This document shows, one piece after another, positions 1-10,022 of a stretch of DNA of 37,228 bases; position 1 is the first letter of the stretch, and each line of letters starts with the position of its first letter. The position numbers and the translations under genes are program-made. Origin of the DNA: Candidatus Binatia bacterium (GTDB lineage Bacteria; Desulfobacterota; Binatia; UBA12015); the NCBI GenBank assembly GCA_019749875.1, contig JAIEPK010000237.1:1-37228 (forward strand), in the 5' to 3' direction. Below the pieces are notes generated by a model. It was not told the origin of the DNA. It was given only the letters and a program-made list of their open reading frames with translations, and did no database searches.

Positions 1-488
1 ACCGCACCGCGGCGGCGGTGATCTCGCTGCCGGTCGCGCTCGGCGACGTGCGCCGCCGGCTGCGCGCGGTGTCGCGCGTGCTGGCCGAGGCGCGCCGCGA
101 CGGGCAGCTGCACAACTTCGACTTCCTCCTCCAGGTCGCGGCGCTGGGCGGACGGCTCGGTCTCGGTGCGGGGCTCGCCGCGCGTCGCCGTCTCTACGGC
201 TGCAATCTGATCGTCGGCGACATCCCGGCGCCGCGGGCGCCCGTGCACCTGCTCGATGCGCGCCTGGTCGCGGCGTATCCGCTGGTGCCGCTGCTCGACG
301 ATCAGGGGCTCGGGCTTGCGTTCTCGGCGTACGACGGCGGCTACCACGTCGGTCTGGTCGCCGACTGGGAGATCGTCCCGGACCTCGAGGTCTTCGCGAG
401 CGACCTGCGCGCGGAGCTGGACCTCGTCTGCGCCGCGGCATTCGCGACCCCGCGCCCGGTCGCGCGTGGTGCGCAGGGCGGCTCGTGA
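1..488 (+). CDS. Wax ester synthase/diacylglycerol acyltransferase, C-terminal part (5' truncated by window)
   Basis: The reading frame is open from base 3 to the TGA at 486-488, so the gene begins outside the window. The visible part resembles the C-terminal DUF1298 domain of bacterial WS/DGAT enzymes: a helical LRAVSRVLAEARRDG stretch, a CNLIVGDIPAP segment corresponding to the family's SNVPGP region, then the YPLVPLLDDQGLGLAFSAY core and a LVADWEIVPDLEVFASDL ending. WS/DGATs esterify fatty acyl-CoA to alcohols or diacylglycerol and make wax esters or triacylglycerol for storage. The catalytic HHxxxDG motif would lie upstream and cannot be checked. The stop overlaps the next gene's GTG start in a GTGA, suggesting translational coupling. 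The GTG at 18 is internal, not the start. Confidence 0.8.
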   Translation, partial: RTAAAVISLPVALGDVRRRLRAVSRVLAEARRDGQLHNFDFLLQVAALGGRLGLGAGLAARRRLYGCNLIVGDIPAPRAPVHLLDARLVAAYPLVPLLDDQGLGLAFSAYDGGYHVGLVADWEIVPDLEVFASDLRAELDLVCAAAFATPRPVARGAQGGS

Positions 489-1729
489 CCGCGCCGGCGC
501 TGTTCCTCGCCGCGAGCGCGGTCGGGCTCGGCTTCACCACGAGCGCGCTGCTGCGCGCGCGGAGCCTCGCGGCGCTGCAGGTGCCGTACTTCTTCGCCGC
601 GTGGATGACCGGCGAGCTCGCGCTGCACCACGTCGCGTGGCAGGCGCTCGCGACGCTGCTGTTCATCTGGTGCGGCGCTCTCGCAGCGTGGCCGGGCTGG
701 CTCGGGCTCTGCTTGACGCTCGCGTCGTGGGCCGGGCTCGTCGTGCTGCACGGCCGCTCCGCGCACAGCGCCGAGGTGTTCGCGCGCGCGCTGCGCGACG
801 GCCTCGCGCACGACCCCGATGCCGCGAGCCAGCTGCACGAGCTACCCTCGCAGGTTCCGCTCCGCCGCATCGCGCGGCCGTTCCGCATGCGCCACGCCGG
901 CGTGGCGCGCGTGCGCGACGTCGCCTACGGCCCGGCCGGGCACCGCAACCACCTCGACGTGTACCGCCCGCGCGAGCGCAGTGGGCTCTGCCCGACGCTG
1001 CTGCAGATTCACGGCGGCGGCTGGACGATCGGACGCAAGGACCAGCAGGCGCTGCCGCTGATGAATCGCCTCGCATCGGACGGCTGGGTCTGCGTGGCTG
1101 CGAACTACCGTCTGTCGCCGCGCGCGACGTTCCCCGACCACCTGATCGACGTCAAGCGCGCGCTGGCGTGGATCCGCACCGAGGGCGTGCGCCACGGCGT
1201 CGATCCCGACTTCGTCGTGGTGACCGGCGGCTCGGCGGGCGGTCATCTCGCGGCTCTGCTCGCGCTCACCGCGAACGACCCGCGCTACCAGCCGGGCTTC
1301 GAGGCGGTCGACACGTCGGTCGCCGCCTGCGTGCCGTTCTACGGCGTGTACGACTTCCTCGACCGGCACGGCGCGCGCGGCAGCGCATCGATGGTGCCGT
1401 TCCTCGAGCGCGTGGTCATGAAGTGCTCGCCGACGACCGAGCGCGCACGCTGGGACGAGGCGTCGCCGATCGCGCGGGTGCACGAGGGCGCGCCGCCGTT
1501 CTTCGTGATCCACGGCACGCACGACGCGCTCGCCTACGTCGAGGAGGCGCGGCACTTCGTGGCGGCGCTGCGCGCGGTGTCACGGAATCCTGTGCTGTAC
1601 GCGGAGCTGCCGGGGGCGCAGCACGCGTTCGACACCTTCCACTCGCGGCGCAGCGCGCACGCGGTCGACGCGGTGGCCTGCTTCCTCGGCTACCTGCGCG
1701 CGCTGTACGCGTCGAGCGCGGCGGCGTAA
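485..1729 (+). CDS. Membrane-anchored alpha/beta hydrolase (HSL-type esterase/lipase)
   Basis: A 414-residue protein. The first ~90 residues hold two to three hydrophobic helices (around 4-22, 50-65 and 70-88), so the enzyme is probably tethered to the inner membrane. The catalytic domain shows the HGGGW oxyanion motif at 176-180 and the nucleophile elbow GGSAGG at 248-253 (Ser250). Asp347 in HGTHD and His380 in GAQHAF complete a plausible triad. This is the hormone-sensitive-lipase/carboxylesterase pattern. The GTG start overlaps the preceding WS/DGAT stop by four bases, so the two are probably one operon. An ester hydrolase coupled to a wax ester/TAG synthase suggests storage-lipid turnover or acyl trimming, which is inference; the substrate is unknown. 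Confidence 0.85.
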   Translation: MTAPALFLAASAVGLGFTTSALLRARSLAALQVPYFFAAWMTGELALHHVAWQALATLLFIWCGALAAWPGWLGLCLTLASWAGLVVLHGRSAHSAEVFARALRDGLAHDPDAASQLHELPSQVPLRRIARPFRMRHAGVARVRDVAYGPAGHRNHLDVYRPRERSGLCPTLLQIHGGGWTIGRKDQQALPLMNRLASDGWVCVAANYRLSPRATFPDHLIDVKRALAWIRTEGVRHGVDPDFVVVTGGSAGGHLAALLALTANDPRYQPGFEAVDTSVAACVPFYGVYDFLDRHGARGSASMVPFLERVVMKCSPTTERARWDEASPIARVHEGAPPFFVIHGTHDALAYVEEARHFVAALRAVSRNPVLYAELPGAQHAFDTFHSRRSAHAVDAVACFLGYLRALYASSAAA

Positions 1730-1772
1730 TCCGCAGCTGCCGCAGGAAGAAGCGTTCCGTACGAAGGCGGGC

Positions 1773-2165
1773 TCAGGCCCGCGCTGCGGCGAGGTCCGTT
1801 CTCCGGAAGTCGTCGCCGACGAACAGGAGCGGCCGATCCGCCAGCCGGGCGACGGCGTACGTCAGGCAATCGCCGAAGTTGAGATTGGCGGCATGGCGCC
1901 CCTTCCCGAAGCGGGCGTACGCCGCGATCGCGACGGGCCAGTGGTCCTCGCCGAAGGGCAACGTCGTCATCGCGGACTCCTGGAGAAACCGGGCGATGAT
2001 GCCGTGCGCCCGCTGCCCGACCTTCGCGGTCAGGACGATCCCGGTCTCGGCGAGGGTGGGGGCCCCCACACCGCAGGACTCGGCGGTGGCGATCAGGTCG
2101 ACCAGATCCTCCCAGCCGGTCTCGCGGAGCAGGATCGCCACGATCGCCGAGCTGTCGACGATCAC
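1773..2165 (-). CDS. vapC: VapC-type PIN-domain ribonuclease toxin
   Basis: A 130-residue PIN domain, the usual VapC length. The acidic residues that bind Mg/Mn are in place: Asp4 in IVDSSAIVAIL, Glu40 in APTLAETGIVL, Asp99 in NFGDCLTYAVA and Asp118 in FVGDDF. The NFGDCLTYAVA block and the LLFVGDDFRRTDL ending are typical of the VapC group paired with Rv0623-type antitoxins. VapC toxins cleave tRNA or rRNA unless bound by their antitoxin. The GTG start at 2163-2165 overlaps the antitoxin stop in a GTGA, the normal coupled antitoxin-then-toxin order. The frame continues far upstream, but that extension has no coding character and runs through the antitoxin gene. Confidence 0.9.
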   Translation of the reverse strand: MIVDSSAIVAILLRETGWEDLVDLIATAESCGVGAPTLAETGIVLTAKVGQRAHGIIARFLQESAMTTLPFGEDHWPVAIAAYARFGKGRHAANLNFGDCLTYAVARLADRPLLFVGDDFRRTDLAAARA

Positions 2166-2434
2166 ACGCCCTCCGGGCCGTAGCCGAGGAGCGCCTCCCG
2201 CTCGCGTTTGCCGACACGACGTCCGAGCACCCTGGCCGGCACGCTGGGCCACACCTCCTCCGCCAGGAACCGTCGCAGTGCCTGCCCACGGTCGCGGCGA
2301 ACGACCCGCATGGCGAGCCGTTGCTTGCGCTCCTCGAGTGCGACCCGGATCGCCCGCGTCTTGCTCTCGCCGGTCATCGCGGCAACCTCGGCAGCCAGTC
2401 GCTCCGCTTCCGGATCCTTGATGCTCAGCGCCAT
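2162..2434 (-). CDS. vapB: VapB-type antitoxin (Rv0623-like transcription factor family)
   Basis: A 90-residue protein beginning MALSIKDPEAERLAAEVA and continuing TGESKTRAIRVALEERKQRL. This is the N-terminal ribbon-helix-helix-like DNA-binding signature of Rv0623-family VapB antitoxins. The basic, less conserved C-terminus (about 45-90) would wrap the toxin. A strong Shine-Dalgarno, GGAGGGA (2438-2444 on the complement), lies four bases before the ATG at 2432-2434. The end overlaps vapC by four bases. Such antitoxins normally repress their own operon by binding inverted repeats near the start codon; a candidate operator lies at 2451-2474. Confidence 0.88.
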   Translation of the reverse strand: MALSIKDPEAERLAAEVAAMTGESKTRAIRVALEERKQRLAMRVVRRDRGQALRRFLAEEVWPSVPARVLGRRVGKREREALLGYGPEGV

Positions 2435-2450
2435 GTGTCCCTCCGATTAC

Positions 2451-2474
2451 ACCATTCCAGCAAAATGGTACCAT
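2451..2474. promoter_or_regulatory. Candidate VapB(C) operator: overlapping ACCAT/ATGGT inverted repeats
   Basis: ACCATT at 2451-2456 and AATGGT at 2464-2469 are perfect inverted arms around a 7-base spacer. The second arm is also half of the palindrome ATGGTACCAT at 2465-2474, giving three ACCAT half-sites within 24 bases. They lie 17-40 bases upstream of the vapB ATG, where VapB-type autorepressors usually bind. The stretch is markedly more AT-rich than its surroundings. Function is inferred from position and symmetry. Confidence 0.5.
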
Positions 2475-2576
2475 GCTGTCCAAAGGCGCGGCAATTCCGG
2501 CCGCCCTCGAGCTCGGTGCGCCCGGATTCCGAGTGTTGTGGGCCGCGCTCCTGCCGTGATAGCGCGTCGCGCAGCG

Positions 2577-3773
2577 ATGTACCGCTACCTCGTCGACGGA
2601 GCGCAGCTCGCGGCGCGCTCGGCAGCCACCCCCGCCATGTTCGGGATGCGCTGGATCGCCGACTGGGACCGGCGCACCGCCGACTGGCTGATCCCGAGCT
2701 GGTCCGACCTGCTGCTGCAGGCGAAGGTCGCGCTCGACGAGCTCTTCTTCGCGAGCGAGCTCATGATCGGCGCCAACATCGGCGCGTTCCTCGACGGGCA
2801 CCGCGTTCGTGCCGAGGTCGAGAGCGCGATCGACCTGTTCGCGGAGCGGGGCTGGATCGACGAGCCCGAGGGCTACCACCGCACGCCGCCCGCGCTGGTG
2901 CCGCAGACCGTGACCAGCGAGACCGTGCGCGGCCTGCCGTTCGAGCACCTGACCTTCGACAGCGGCTACGAGCCGTGGGACGGCGAGCCCGGCGCCGAGC
3001 GCTGGATGTCGTACGAGGCGAACCACGTCGGGCACGTGCGGCTGTTCCGCCATCCCGGCCCGCCGCGTCCGTGGCTGGTCTGCATCCCGGCGTATCGCAT
3101 GGGGCACCTGCAGGTGGACGTCGCAGGCTTCCGCGCGCACTGGCTGCACCGCGACCTCGGGCTCAACGTCGCGATCCCGGTGCAGCCGTTCCACGGCCCG
3201 CGCACGATCCCCGGCACGCGCGGCGGCGACGGCTATCTGTGCGGCGACTTCGTCGACACGCTGCACGCGCAGGCGCAGATGCTCTGGGACCTGCGGCGCT
3301 TGACGGCATGGCTGCGCCAGGAGCAGGCGGCGCCGGCGGTCGGGATCTACGGCGTGTCGCTCGGCGCCTACACCGCGGCGACGCTCGCGTCGATCGAGGA
3401 CGGCTTCGACTGCGTCGTGATCGGCATCCCGGCGATCGACTTCGTCGAGCTGCTGCACGCGCACATCCCGCCGGCGCTGCTGCGCGGCACCGAGCTGCTC
3501 GGCTTCCCGTGGGAGCGCGTCGCGACCATGCTGCGCGTGGTGTCGCCGCTCGCGCTTCGGCTGAAGAGCGAGCGCACGCGCTGCTTCCTGTTCGGCGGGC
3601 TCGCCGACACGCTGACGCCGCCGCGCCAGACGCTCGCGCTGTGGGAGCACTGGGGGCGTCCGCGTCTGGTGCAGTACCGCGGCGGGCACGTGTCGTTCCT
3701 CGTCGAGCGCGAGGTGAGCGATCTCTTGCTCGAGGCGTTCGTGCGCACCGGGCTGGTCGGGCGGGCGGCGTAG
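2577..3773 (+). CDS. Alpha/beta hydrolase, ABHD18-like (PF09752-type)
   Basis: A 398-residue protein from the ATG at 2577, the first start that fits the conserved fold; no clear Shine-Dalgarno is visible. The nucleophile elbow GVSLG lies at 259-263 with Ser261. Asp344 in GGLADTLTPPRQ and His371 in YRGGHVSFL complete the expected triad. A long N-terminal region (1-150) precedes the hydrolase core, and the PWLVCIPAYRMGH strand-loop replaces the classical HGxG oxyanion motif. Together these resemble the ABHD18 group, whose substrates are poorly known. No signal peptide or membrane helix is evident. It is divergent from vapBC, and the following GFA gene begins about 100 bases downstream. The family name is moderately secure; function is not. 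Confidence 0.75.
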   Translation: MYRYLVDGAQLAARSAATPAMFGMRWIADWDRRTADWLIPSWSDLLLQAKVALDELFFASELMIGANIGAFLDGHRVRAEVESAIDLFAERGWIDEPEGYHRTPPALVPQTVTSETVRGLPFEHLTFDSGYEPWDGEPGAERWMSYEANHVGHVRLFRHPGPPRPWLVCIPAYRMGHLQVDVAGFRAHWLHRDLGLNVAIPVQPFHGPRTIPGTRGGDGYLCGDFVDTLHAQAQMLWDLRRLTAWLRQEQAAPAVGIYGVSLGAYTAATLASIEDGFDCVVIGIPAIDFVELLHAHIPPALLRGTELLGFPWERVATMLRVVSPLALRLKSERTRCFLFGGLADTLTPPRQTLALWEHWGRPRLVQYRGGHVSFLVEREVSDLLLEAFVRTGLVGRAA

Positions 3774-3871
3774 CGTCCAGGGATCGGCGCGGCGCCTGGT
3801 CCACGAGCGTCGCGAACGCGTGCTGTTCCTGGCTCGGGTGCCACGCTAGGAAGCGCCTCGGAGGTGTGATC

Positions 3872-4720
3872 ATGCGCGCGAGCTGTCTGTGCGGCGACGT
3901 CGTCTGGGAGGGAAGCGGACCCGGCGAGCTGGTGCATCACTGCCACTGCGGCATCTGCCGGAAGATCTCGGGGACCGCGTTCACGACGATGGGCGGTGTT
4001 CCCGCGTCGAGCTTCCGCTTCGTGCGCGGCGGTGACGGCATTCGCCGCTTCCGCTCGTCGCCCGGCAGCGAGCGCTGCTTCTGCGGCCGGTGCGGCTCGA
4101 CGGTGCCCGGCGAAGCGTTCGGCGACACCGTGTTCGTGCCGTTCGGCAACGTCGAAGGGGATCCGGGCGGACGACCGGTCGCGCACATCTTCGTTGCGTC
4201 GAAGGCGCCGTGGTACGAGCTGCCGGACGACGGGCTGCCGCGCTTCGACGCCTATCCGCCCGGCTACGCGGATCCCGAGCTGTTCCCGGCGGAGCCGCGC
4301 GGCGGGAGCGATGGCCGCGTCGGCGGCAGCTGCCTGTGCGGTGCGATCGCGTACGAGCTCGAGAAGCCGGTCGATGCCTGGCACAACTGCCACTGCTCGC
4401 GCTGCCGGCGCGGCCGCGGCGGCGCGCACGCGTCGAACCTCTTCCTCGACGCGCGACGCTTCCGCCTGCTGCGTGGGGGCGATGCGATCGACTCGTTCAA
4501 GGTCCCCGAGGCCGAGCGCTTCACGCAGAGCTTCTGCCGCACCTGCGGCGGTAAGGCGCCGCGCATCAACGTCCAGGCGGGCTATGCGGCGGTGCCGGCG
4601 GGAAGCCTCGACGACGATCCGGGCGCGCGCCCCGAGCGTCACATCTACGTGGCGTCGAAGGCGCCGTGGTTCGAGATCGCGGACCGGCTGCCGCAGTTCT
4701 CCGCCTTCATCGATTCCTGA
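3872..4720 (+). CDS. Tandem GFA (CENP-V/glutathione-dependent formaldehyde-activating) domain protein
   Basis: A 282-residue protein made of two GFA modules. The first has SCLCGDV (Cys5, Cys7), HCHCGICRK (Cys24, Cys26, Cys29) and CFCGRCGS near residue 70. The second repeats the layout near 150-235 as SCLCGAI, NCHCSRCRRG and FCRTCGGKAP. These Cys clusters bind one structural and one exchangeable zinc per module in Gfa-like proteins. The family was named for glutathione-formaldehyde adduct formation, but most members have unproven roles. The module ends HIFVASKAPW and HIYVASKAPW are nearly identical, supporting an internal duplication. The ATG at 3872 has a good GGAGGTG Shine-Dalgarno at 3860-3866. 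Confidence 0.88.
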   Translation: MRASCLCGDVVWEGSGPGELVHHCHCGICRKISGTAFTTMGGVPASSFRFVRGGDGIRRFRSSPGSERCFCGRCGSTVPGEAFGDTVFVPFGNVEGDPGGRPVAHIFVASKAPWYELPDDGLPRFDAYPPGYADPELFPAEPRGGSDGRVGGSCLCGAIAYELEKPVDAWHNCHCSRCRRGRGGAHASNLFLDARRFRLLRGGDAIDSFKVPEAERFTQSFCRTCGGKAPRINVQAGYAAVPAGSLDDDPGARPERHIYVASKAPWFEIADRLPQFSAFIDS

Positions 4721-4786
4721 CGCCGCGCGGCGCCGCGCGGGCCGGACTGCGTGGACAGCGTCGGACCCTTTGCATACACCGGCCCG

Positions 4787-6520
4787 ATGACGCCCGATGC
4801 ACCGTCCGAAACGCGCGCGCCCGCCGCGACCTGGGAGCAGGCGCTCGCAACCCTCACCGCACCCGGAGCGGCCTTCGAGCTGGTCGACGGCGAGATCCGT
4901 GGCGTACCCGTCAAGCTGTTCCGCAACGCGCCGCCGTCGCTGCGCGAGTTCCTCGCCGCCGCGCGCGCGAAGGGCGACGCCACCTGGCTCGTGTACGAGA
5001 ACGAGCGCTGGTCGTTCGCGGACGGGCTCGCGCGGATCGACGCGCTGGCGAACGCGCTGGTGCGGACGTTCGGGGTGAAGCCCGGCGACCGCGTCGCGAT
5101 CGCGATGCGGAACTACCCGGAGTGGATCTTCTCCTACTTCGCGGTCACCGCGATCGGCGCGGTCGCCGTCGGCGTCAATGCCTGGTGGACGACCGAGGAG
5201 CTGGACTACGGTCTGCGCGATTCAGGCTCGCGGGTGCTGCTCGCGGACCACGAGCGCATCGAGCGCGTGACGCCGCTGCTCGGCGCGCTCGACGTGCAGG
5301 TCGTCGCGGTGCGCTGCCATGCCTCGGTCGCGCTGCCGCCTGGGGTCGTGCGCTACGAGGACGTCGTGGAGCCGTTCGCCGGTGCCGCGCCGCCGGAGGT
5401 GAAGGTCGATCCCGACGCCGACGCGATGATCCTCTACACCTCGGGCACGACCGCGCACCCGAAGGGCGTCGTGTCCACGCACCGCGCGATCCTGCAGTCG
5501 CTGTTTGCGTTCGCCTGCCGCGCGATCGCCAACGTCGTCGCGCGTCCGCCGAAGGAGCCGCACCCGTATCCGACCTGCTACATCCTGATCGTGCCGCTGT
5601 TCCACGTCACCGGGCTCGTGCCGGTGATGCTGGGCGCGACCCTCGGCGGCAACAAGCTCGTCATGATGTACAAGTGGTCGCCCGAGCGCGCGCTCGAGCT
5701 GATCGAGCGCGAGCGCGTCACGACCTTCGTCGGCGTGCCGACGCAGTCGCACGATCTCCTCGAGTCGCCGAAGTTCGCGACCACCGACACCTCGAGCCTG
5801 CAGTCCGTCGGCGGCGGCGGTGCCGCCGCACCGACGGCGCTCGTCAAGCGCATCGAGTCGAGCTTCCAGCGCGGCCGGCCGAACATCGGCTACGGCATGA
5901 CCGAGACCAACGCCTTCGGGCCGGGCAACACCGGCGACGACTACGTGCGCAAGCCCGCGAGCACCGGTCGCGTCGTTCCGATCTGCGAGATCCGCGTCGT
6001 CGACCAGGTGAGCGGCAAGCCGGCGCCCACCGGGGAGGTCGGCGAGGTGTGCTTCCGCGGACCGCACCTCTTCCGCGGCTACTGGAACAAGCCCAAGGAG
6101 ACCGCCGACGTCCTCGCCGGAGACGGCTGGCTCCGTACCGGCGACCTCGGCTACCTGGACGACGAAGGATTCCTGTTCCTGGTCGACCGCGCCAAGGACA
6201 TCGTCCTGCGCGCGGGCGAGAACATCTCGTGCTCGGAGGTCGAGAACGTCGTCTACGCGTTCCCGGACACCTACGAGTGCGCGGCCTTCGGTCTGCCGCA
6301 CGAGCGGCTCGGCGAGGAGCTCGCGGTCGCGGTCTATCCGAAGCCCGGCCACACGCTCGATCCCGAGGCGCTGAAGCGGCACGTCGGCCAGCACCTCGCG
6401 GCGTTCAAGGTTCCGTCGCGGGTGTTCGTGTTCGACGAGCCGCTGCCGCGCAACGCGAGCGGCAAGCTGCTGCGGCGCGCGCTGCGCGACCAGCTCGCGG
6501 CATCGGCCACCGCGAGCTGA
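4787..6520 (+). CDS. Acyl-CoA synthetase (AMP-forming, ANL superfamily)
   Basis: A 577-residue enzyme from the ATG at 4787. A GTG at 4751 in the same frame would add 12 residues, and neither start has a convincing Shine-Dalgarno. The adenylation motifs are complete: YTSGTTAHPKG (P-loop), GYGMTETNAFG (A5), the GDLGYLDDEGFLFLVDRAKD hinge region with RAGENISCSEVENVVY after it, and NASGKLLRR with the C-terminal catalytic Lys. It should activate a carboxylic acid to its acyl-CoA via acyl-AMP. Chain length cannot be read from sequence; overall it looks like a medium/long-chain fatty-acid ligase. It heads a same-strand series with a Baeyer-Villiger monooxygenase and an acyl-CoA dehydrogenase, suggesting a shared catabolic role. 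Confidence 0.88.
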   Translation: MTPDAPSETRAPAATWEQALATLTAPGAAFELVDGEIRGVPVKLFRNAPPSLREFLAAARAKGDATWLVYENERWSFADGLARIDALANALVRTFGVKPGDRVAIAMRNYPEWIFSYFAVTAIGAVAVGVNAWWTTEELDYGLRDSGSRVLLADHERIERVTPLLGALDVQVVAVRCHASVALPPGVVRYEDVVEPFAGAAPPEVKVDPDADAMILYTSGTTAHPKGVVSTHRAILQSLFAFACRAIANVVARPPKEPHPYPTCYILIVPLFHVTGLVPVMLGATLGGNKLVMMYKWSPERALELIERERVTTFVGVPTQSHDLLESPKFATTDTSSLQSVGGGGAAAPTALVKRIESSFQRGRPNIGYGMTETNAFGPGNTGDDYVRKPASTGRVVPICEIRVVDQVSGKPAPTGEVGEVCFRGPHLFRGYWNKPKETADVLAGDGWLRTGDLGYLDDEGFLFLVDRAKDIVLRAGENISCSEVENVVYAFPDTYECAAFGLPHERLGEELAVAVYPKPGHTLDPEALKRHVGQHLAAFKVPSRVFVFDEPLPRNASGKLLRRALRDQLAASATAS

Positions 6521-6579
6521 GCCGAGCGGGCCCATGACACGCTGCGGGCCGAGCGAGCGGGACTCGTGACACGCTGCGG
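6521..6579. repeat. Two-unit imperfect direct repeat after the acyl-CoA synthetase gene
   Basis: Units at 6521-6547 and 6548-6579 both begin GCCGAGCG and end with the identical 13-mer TGACACGCTGCGG (6535-6547 and 6567-6579). The second unit has about five extra bases in the middle. The repeat lies directly after the acyl-CoA synthetase stop. No function is evident. Confidence 0.6.
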
Positions 6580-6647
6580 CGAGCAGGAATCGGAAGGCGC
6601 CGGCCGAAGCGTTTGCGTCCGTGGGAAGAACCGCGCCTTCCTCGCCG

Positions 6648-6673
6648 GCGTGGGCGCGTCGCTGCGCCCACGC
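6648..6673. other. Hairpin in the leader region of the Baeyer-Villiger monooxygenase gene
   Basis: GCGTGGGCGC (6648-6657) and GCGCCCACGC (6664-6673) form a perfect 10-bp stem around a six-base loop, with no U-tract after it. Wider arms flank it: GCGTTTGC at 6609-6616 and its complement GCAAACGC at 6701-6708. The 240-base interval 6521-6760 holds no recognisable gene. The structure could be a factor-dependent terminator for the synthetase or a leader element of the monooxygenase; the sequence does not decide. Confidence 0.45.
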
Positions 6674-6760
6674 GGCGTGCGTGCCGCTGGCATGCGTGCT
6701 GCAAACGCCTGAACCGTTTCCGGGCCGTGGCACGAGGCCGCGGCGTCGAGGAGGTCCAGC

Positions 6761-8620
<1,860 letters not shown>

Positions 8621-8674
8621 CCGTTCGCACGGACTTCGCTCGACTCCCGGGCTTCACGACGATAACGAGGCGCC

Positions 8675-9913
8675 ATGCTGCAGATGAACGTGAAGCCCGT
8701 CCCGACGCTCGATCCGCGGATCAACGAGATCCGCATGCTGACCGCGCAGATCGTCAACAAGGAGATCCTGCCCAACGAGCGTAAGCTGTGGGGCGCGCGC
8801 TCCGAGGGCGCCACCGAGGAGCAGCGCGCCGAAGCACGCGGCCTTCGCGAGGCCGTCAAGGACAAGGTGAAGAAGGCGGGCCTCTGGGCGCCGCACCTGC
8901 CGCCCGAGTACGGCGGCTCGGGGCTCAACTTCCTCGAGCACGCGTACATGAACGAGATCCTCGCTTACAGCATGGGCGCGGCGTCGCTCTTCGGCGTGGT
9001 GGCGCCCAACTCCGGCAACCAGAAGATCCTGCTGAAGTACGGCACCGAGGAGCAGAAGAAGAAGTGGCTCGTGCCCCTCACCGAGGGGAAGATGGAGTCC
9101 GGGTTCTCGATGACCGAGCCCGAGTCCGCGGGGTCGGACCCGCGTTCGATCAAGACCACGGCGCGCCGCGACGGCGACCAGTGGGTGATCAACGGCCGCA
9201 AGTGGTTCACCTCGAACGGCTTCCGCGCGGACTTCTTCATCCTCATGTGCCGCACGGAGGGCGCCGGCAAGGACAACGGCCGCATGACGCAGATCATCGT
9301 GCCGAAGGACACGCCCGGCCTGAAGATCGTGCGCGGCATCGAGGTGTGGGGCCGGCACAGCGACCACTGCGAGATCACCTATGACGACGTGCGCGTGCCG
9401 CTCGAGAACGCGCTCGGCCGCGCCGGATCCGGCCACGAGGCCGCGCAGGAGCGCCTCGGCGCCGGCCGCGTCTACCACTGCATGAACTCGGTCGGTCAGA
9501 TGTGGCGCGCGTTCGATCTCATGGTCGAGCGCGCGACGATGCGCGAGGTGCACGGCGGCAAGCTCGAGACCAAGCAGTTCATCCAGGGCTTCATCGCCGA
9601 CTCGTACATCGACATCCAAGCCGCGCGTCTCATGACGATCCACTGTGCGGAGAAGATGGACGGCGGCGGCGATCCGCGCACCGACATCTCCGCGCTCAAG
9701 ATCTTCGTGCCGGCCGCGTACGAGCGCGTCGTCGACCGCGCGATCCAGGTGTGGGGTGCGGCCGGCGTGTCGGGCGACCTTCCGCTCGCGGCGATGTATC
9801 AGGGGGCCCGCACGCTGCGTCTCGCCGACGGTCCCGACGAGGTGCACCGCATCCTGATCGCGAAGAACGTGCTGACCCGCTACCACGCGGGCGAGAGCTG
9901 GGACTTCGGTTGA
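8675..9913 (+). CDS. Acyl-CoA dehydrogenase (FadE-type)
   Basis: A 412-residue FAD-dependent acyl-CoA dehydrogenase. Visible blocks are LPPEYGGSGLNFLEHAYMNE in the N-terminal helical domain, FSMTEPESAGSDPRSIKT with WVINGRKWFTSNG in the middle beta domain, and VWGAAGVSGDLPLAAMYQ in the C-terminal domain. The segment RLADGPDEVHRILIAKNVL follows. In this subgroup (like ACAD10/11 and many bacterial FadE) an Asp stands where medium-chain enzymes have the catalytic Glu of YEGT; that equivalence is family knowledge. It should oxidise an acyl-CoA to the 2-enoyl-CoA. It starts 54 bases after the monooxygenase, with a GAGG element before the ATG, so they are probably co-transcribed. Confidence 0.92.
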   Translation: MLQMNVKPVPTLDPRINEIRMLTAQIVNKEILPNERKLWGARSEGATEEQRAEARGLREAVKDKVKKAGLWAPHLPPEYGGSGLNFLEHAYMNEILAYSMGAASLFGVVAPNSGNQKILLKYGTEEQKKKWLVPLTEGKMESGFSMTEPESAGSDPRSIKTTARRDGDQWVINGRKWFTSNGFRADFFILMCRTEGAGKDNGRMTQIIVPKDTPGLKIVRGIEVWGRHSDHCEITYDDVRVPLENALGRAGSGHEAAQERLGAGRVYHCMNSVGQMWRAFDLMVERATMREVHGGKLETKQFIQGFIADSYIDIQAARLMTIHCAEKMDGGGDPRTDISALKIFVPAAYERVVDRAIQVWGAAGVSGDLPLAAMYQGARTLRLADGPDEVHRILIAKNVLTRYHAGESWDFG

Positions 9914-9915
9914 AA

Positions 9916-9957
9916 CGAGGGGCCACGACGCCCCTCGCCCCACGCGGCGGAGCCGCG
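9916..9957. terminator. Two GC-rich hairpins between convergent genes
   Basis: CGAGGGGC (9916-9923) and GCCCCTCG (9930-9937) form a perfect 8-bp stem with a six-base loop right after the dehydrogenase stop. CGCGGC (9943-9948) and GCCGCG (9952-9957) form a second stem. The neighbouring genes converge here, so the structures could stop transcription from both sides. There is no U-tract, so a classical intrinsic terminator is not proven. Confidence 0.5.
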
Positions 9958-10022
9958 CGGGGCCCCACTCCCCGCGCTCGCTTCGCTCGGCCCTCCGGGT
10001 GCGGAGTCGTTCGCGACCTCTG

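Noticed and set aside
256-2421. Long plus-strand frame of 721 codons
   Set aside because: The translation is Arg/Ala-rich low-complexity sequence and overlaps the esterase and vapBC, which have clear family motifs. It is a GC-rich shadow frame.
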